A stretch of 64,000 bases of DNA from Streptomyces sp. NBC_01197 (GTDB lineage: Bacteria; Actinomycetota; Actinomycetes; Streptomycetales; Streptomycetaceae): contig NZ_CP108569.1 in NCBI RefSeq assembly GCF_036010505.1, positions 2,544,001 to 2,608,000 of the forward strand. Direction: 5' to 3'. Below the pieces are notes generated by a model. The model searched no databases. It was not told the DNA's origin and saw nothing but the letters and a program-made list of their open reading frames with translations. Position 1 is the stretch's first letter, and each line of letters opens with the position of its first letter. Shown here piece after piece: positions 63,578 to 64,000 of the stretch. Both the position numbers and the translations under genes were made by a program.

Positions 63578-64000
63578 ATGCCATCCCAGCCTCCGTTGCT
63601 CAGCGCAACAGACCTTCACAAGGTCTACGGACCGACCCCCGCCCTGGACGGTGCGGACTTCGCCATCGCACCAGGCGAGATCGTCGCGGTGATGGGCCCG
63701 TCCGGGTCCGGCAAGTCGACACTGCTGCACTGTCTGGCCGGGATAGTGAGCCCCGACTCGGGCACCATCCGGTATGCGGACCACGACCTCACCGCGATGA
63801 ACGACATGGGCCGCAGCGCGCTGCGCCGTACGGACTTCGGCTTCGTCTTCCAGTTCGGCCGGCTCGTCCCCGAACTGACCTGCACGGAGAACGTCGCGCT
63901 GCCGCTGCGGCTGAACGGGGCCAAGCGCAAGGAGGCCGAGCGCAGGGCGCTGGAGTGGATGGAGCGTCTCGAGGTCGCCGAGCTGGGGCACAAGCGCCCC
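63578..64000 (+). CDS. ABC-transporter ATP-binding protein (runs off right edge)
   Basis: The visible 141 codons include ATDLHKVYGPTPALDGADFA, the Walker A loop VMGPSGSGKSTLLH and FGFVFQFGRLVPELTCTENV (Q-loop), typical of MacB/LolD-type ATPases that pair with FtsX-like permeases. The signature and Walker B motifs lie beyond the window. The ATG at 63578 has no Shine-Dalgarno and probably begins a leaderless message. It is divergent from the penicillin-binding protein gene. Confidence 0.9.
   Translation, partial: MPSQPPLLSATDLHKVYGPTPALDGADFAIAPGEIVAVMGPSGSGKSTLLHCLAGIVSPDSGTIRYADHDLTAMNDMGRSALRRTDFGFVFQFGRLVPELTCTENVALPLRLNGAKRKEAERRALEWMERLEVAELGHKRP

Overview
The window is very GC-rich DNA with actinomycete codon use, WhiB-family, DUF4245, polyphosphate-glucokinase and BldA-type TTA-codon signatures. 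It reads as a Streptomyces chromosome. The right-hand gene set (ychF, ppgK, ispH, xseAB, glpX, a WhiB protein, class I and class II fumarases, a PP2C phosphatase, a penicillin-binding protein) looks like the conserved block I recall from the S. coelicolor SCO5039-SCO5061 neighbourhood. No rRNA, tRNA or CRISPR array was seen.

Region 1 (1-36.9 kb) is a biosynthetic gene cluster that runs off the left edge. It opens with the N-terminal part of a class II DAHP synthase and holds no PKS or NRPS module inside the window. Its core (3.3-9.4 kb) has two paralogous FAD amino-acid/amine oxidases flanking a cucumopine-synthase-like cyclase. These are followed by a methyltransferase-cupin-aminotransferase cassette of the MarI/MarH/MarG and StnQ1/StnK3/StnR type, which makes beta-methyltryptophan by beta-methylating the alpha-keto acid. 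With a carboxyl-methyltransferase-like enzyme, an FNR-type reductase, a P450, FAD monooxygenases and several O-methyltransferases, this fits a beta-methyl-amino-acid-derived Pictet-Spengler alkaloid of the streptonigrin/lavendamycin (beta-carboline) type. That product assignment is inference. A second, tightly coupled operon (24.5-30.9 kb) has an asparagine-synthetase-like enzyme, a PrpF-fold isomerase, an acyl-CoA-dehydrogenase-fold flavoprotein, a dihydroorotase-like amidohydrolase and an FAD monooxygenase; I cannot place it in a known pathway.

The cluster is heavily regulated. There are two ParB/StrR-type regulators, one fused to an inactive-looking IS701 transposase domain. There are two degenerate response regulators, an ECF sigma factor, an ArsR-rhodanese fusion and an RHH microprotein. 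TTA codons occur in at least seven cluster genes. A perfect palindrome with StrR/NovG operator geometry lies upstream of the FNR/COMT/LCMT operon, and a shared 15-bp element links the RHH gene to a drug exporter.

Region 2 (36.9-43.1 kb) is a scarred integration zone between the cluster and ychF. It has two RHH/PIN toxin-antitoxin pairs, an IS256-family element abutting a 5'-truncated tyrosine integrase, two 91-bp repeats, a HEPN-type Abi gene beside a hairpin, and a duplicated ychF 3' end that looks like an attachment-site scar.

Region 3 (43.1-64.0 kb) is core chromosome: ychF, ppgK, ispH, an APC permease, xseAB, a nitroreductase, glpX, a WhiB protein, both fumarases, a GAF-PP2C-ATPase regulator, a catalase gene fragment, a bifunctional penicillin-binding protein, and an ABC-transporter ATPase that runs off the right edge.
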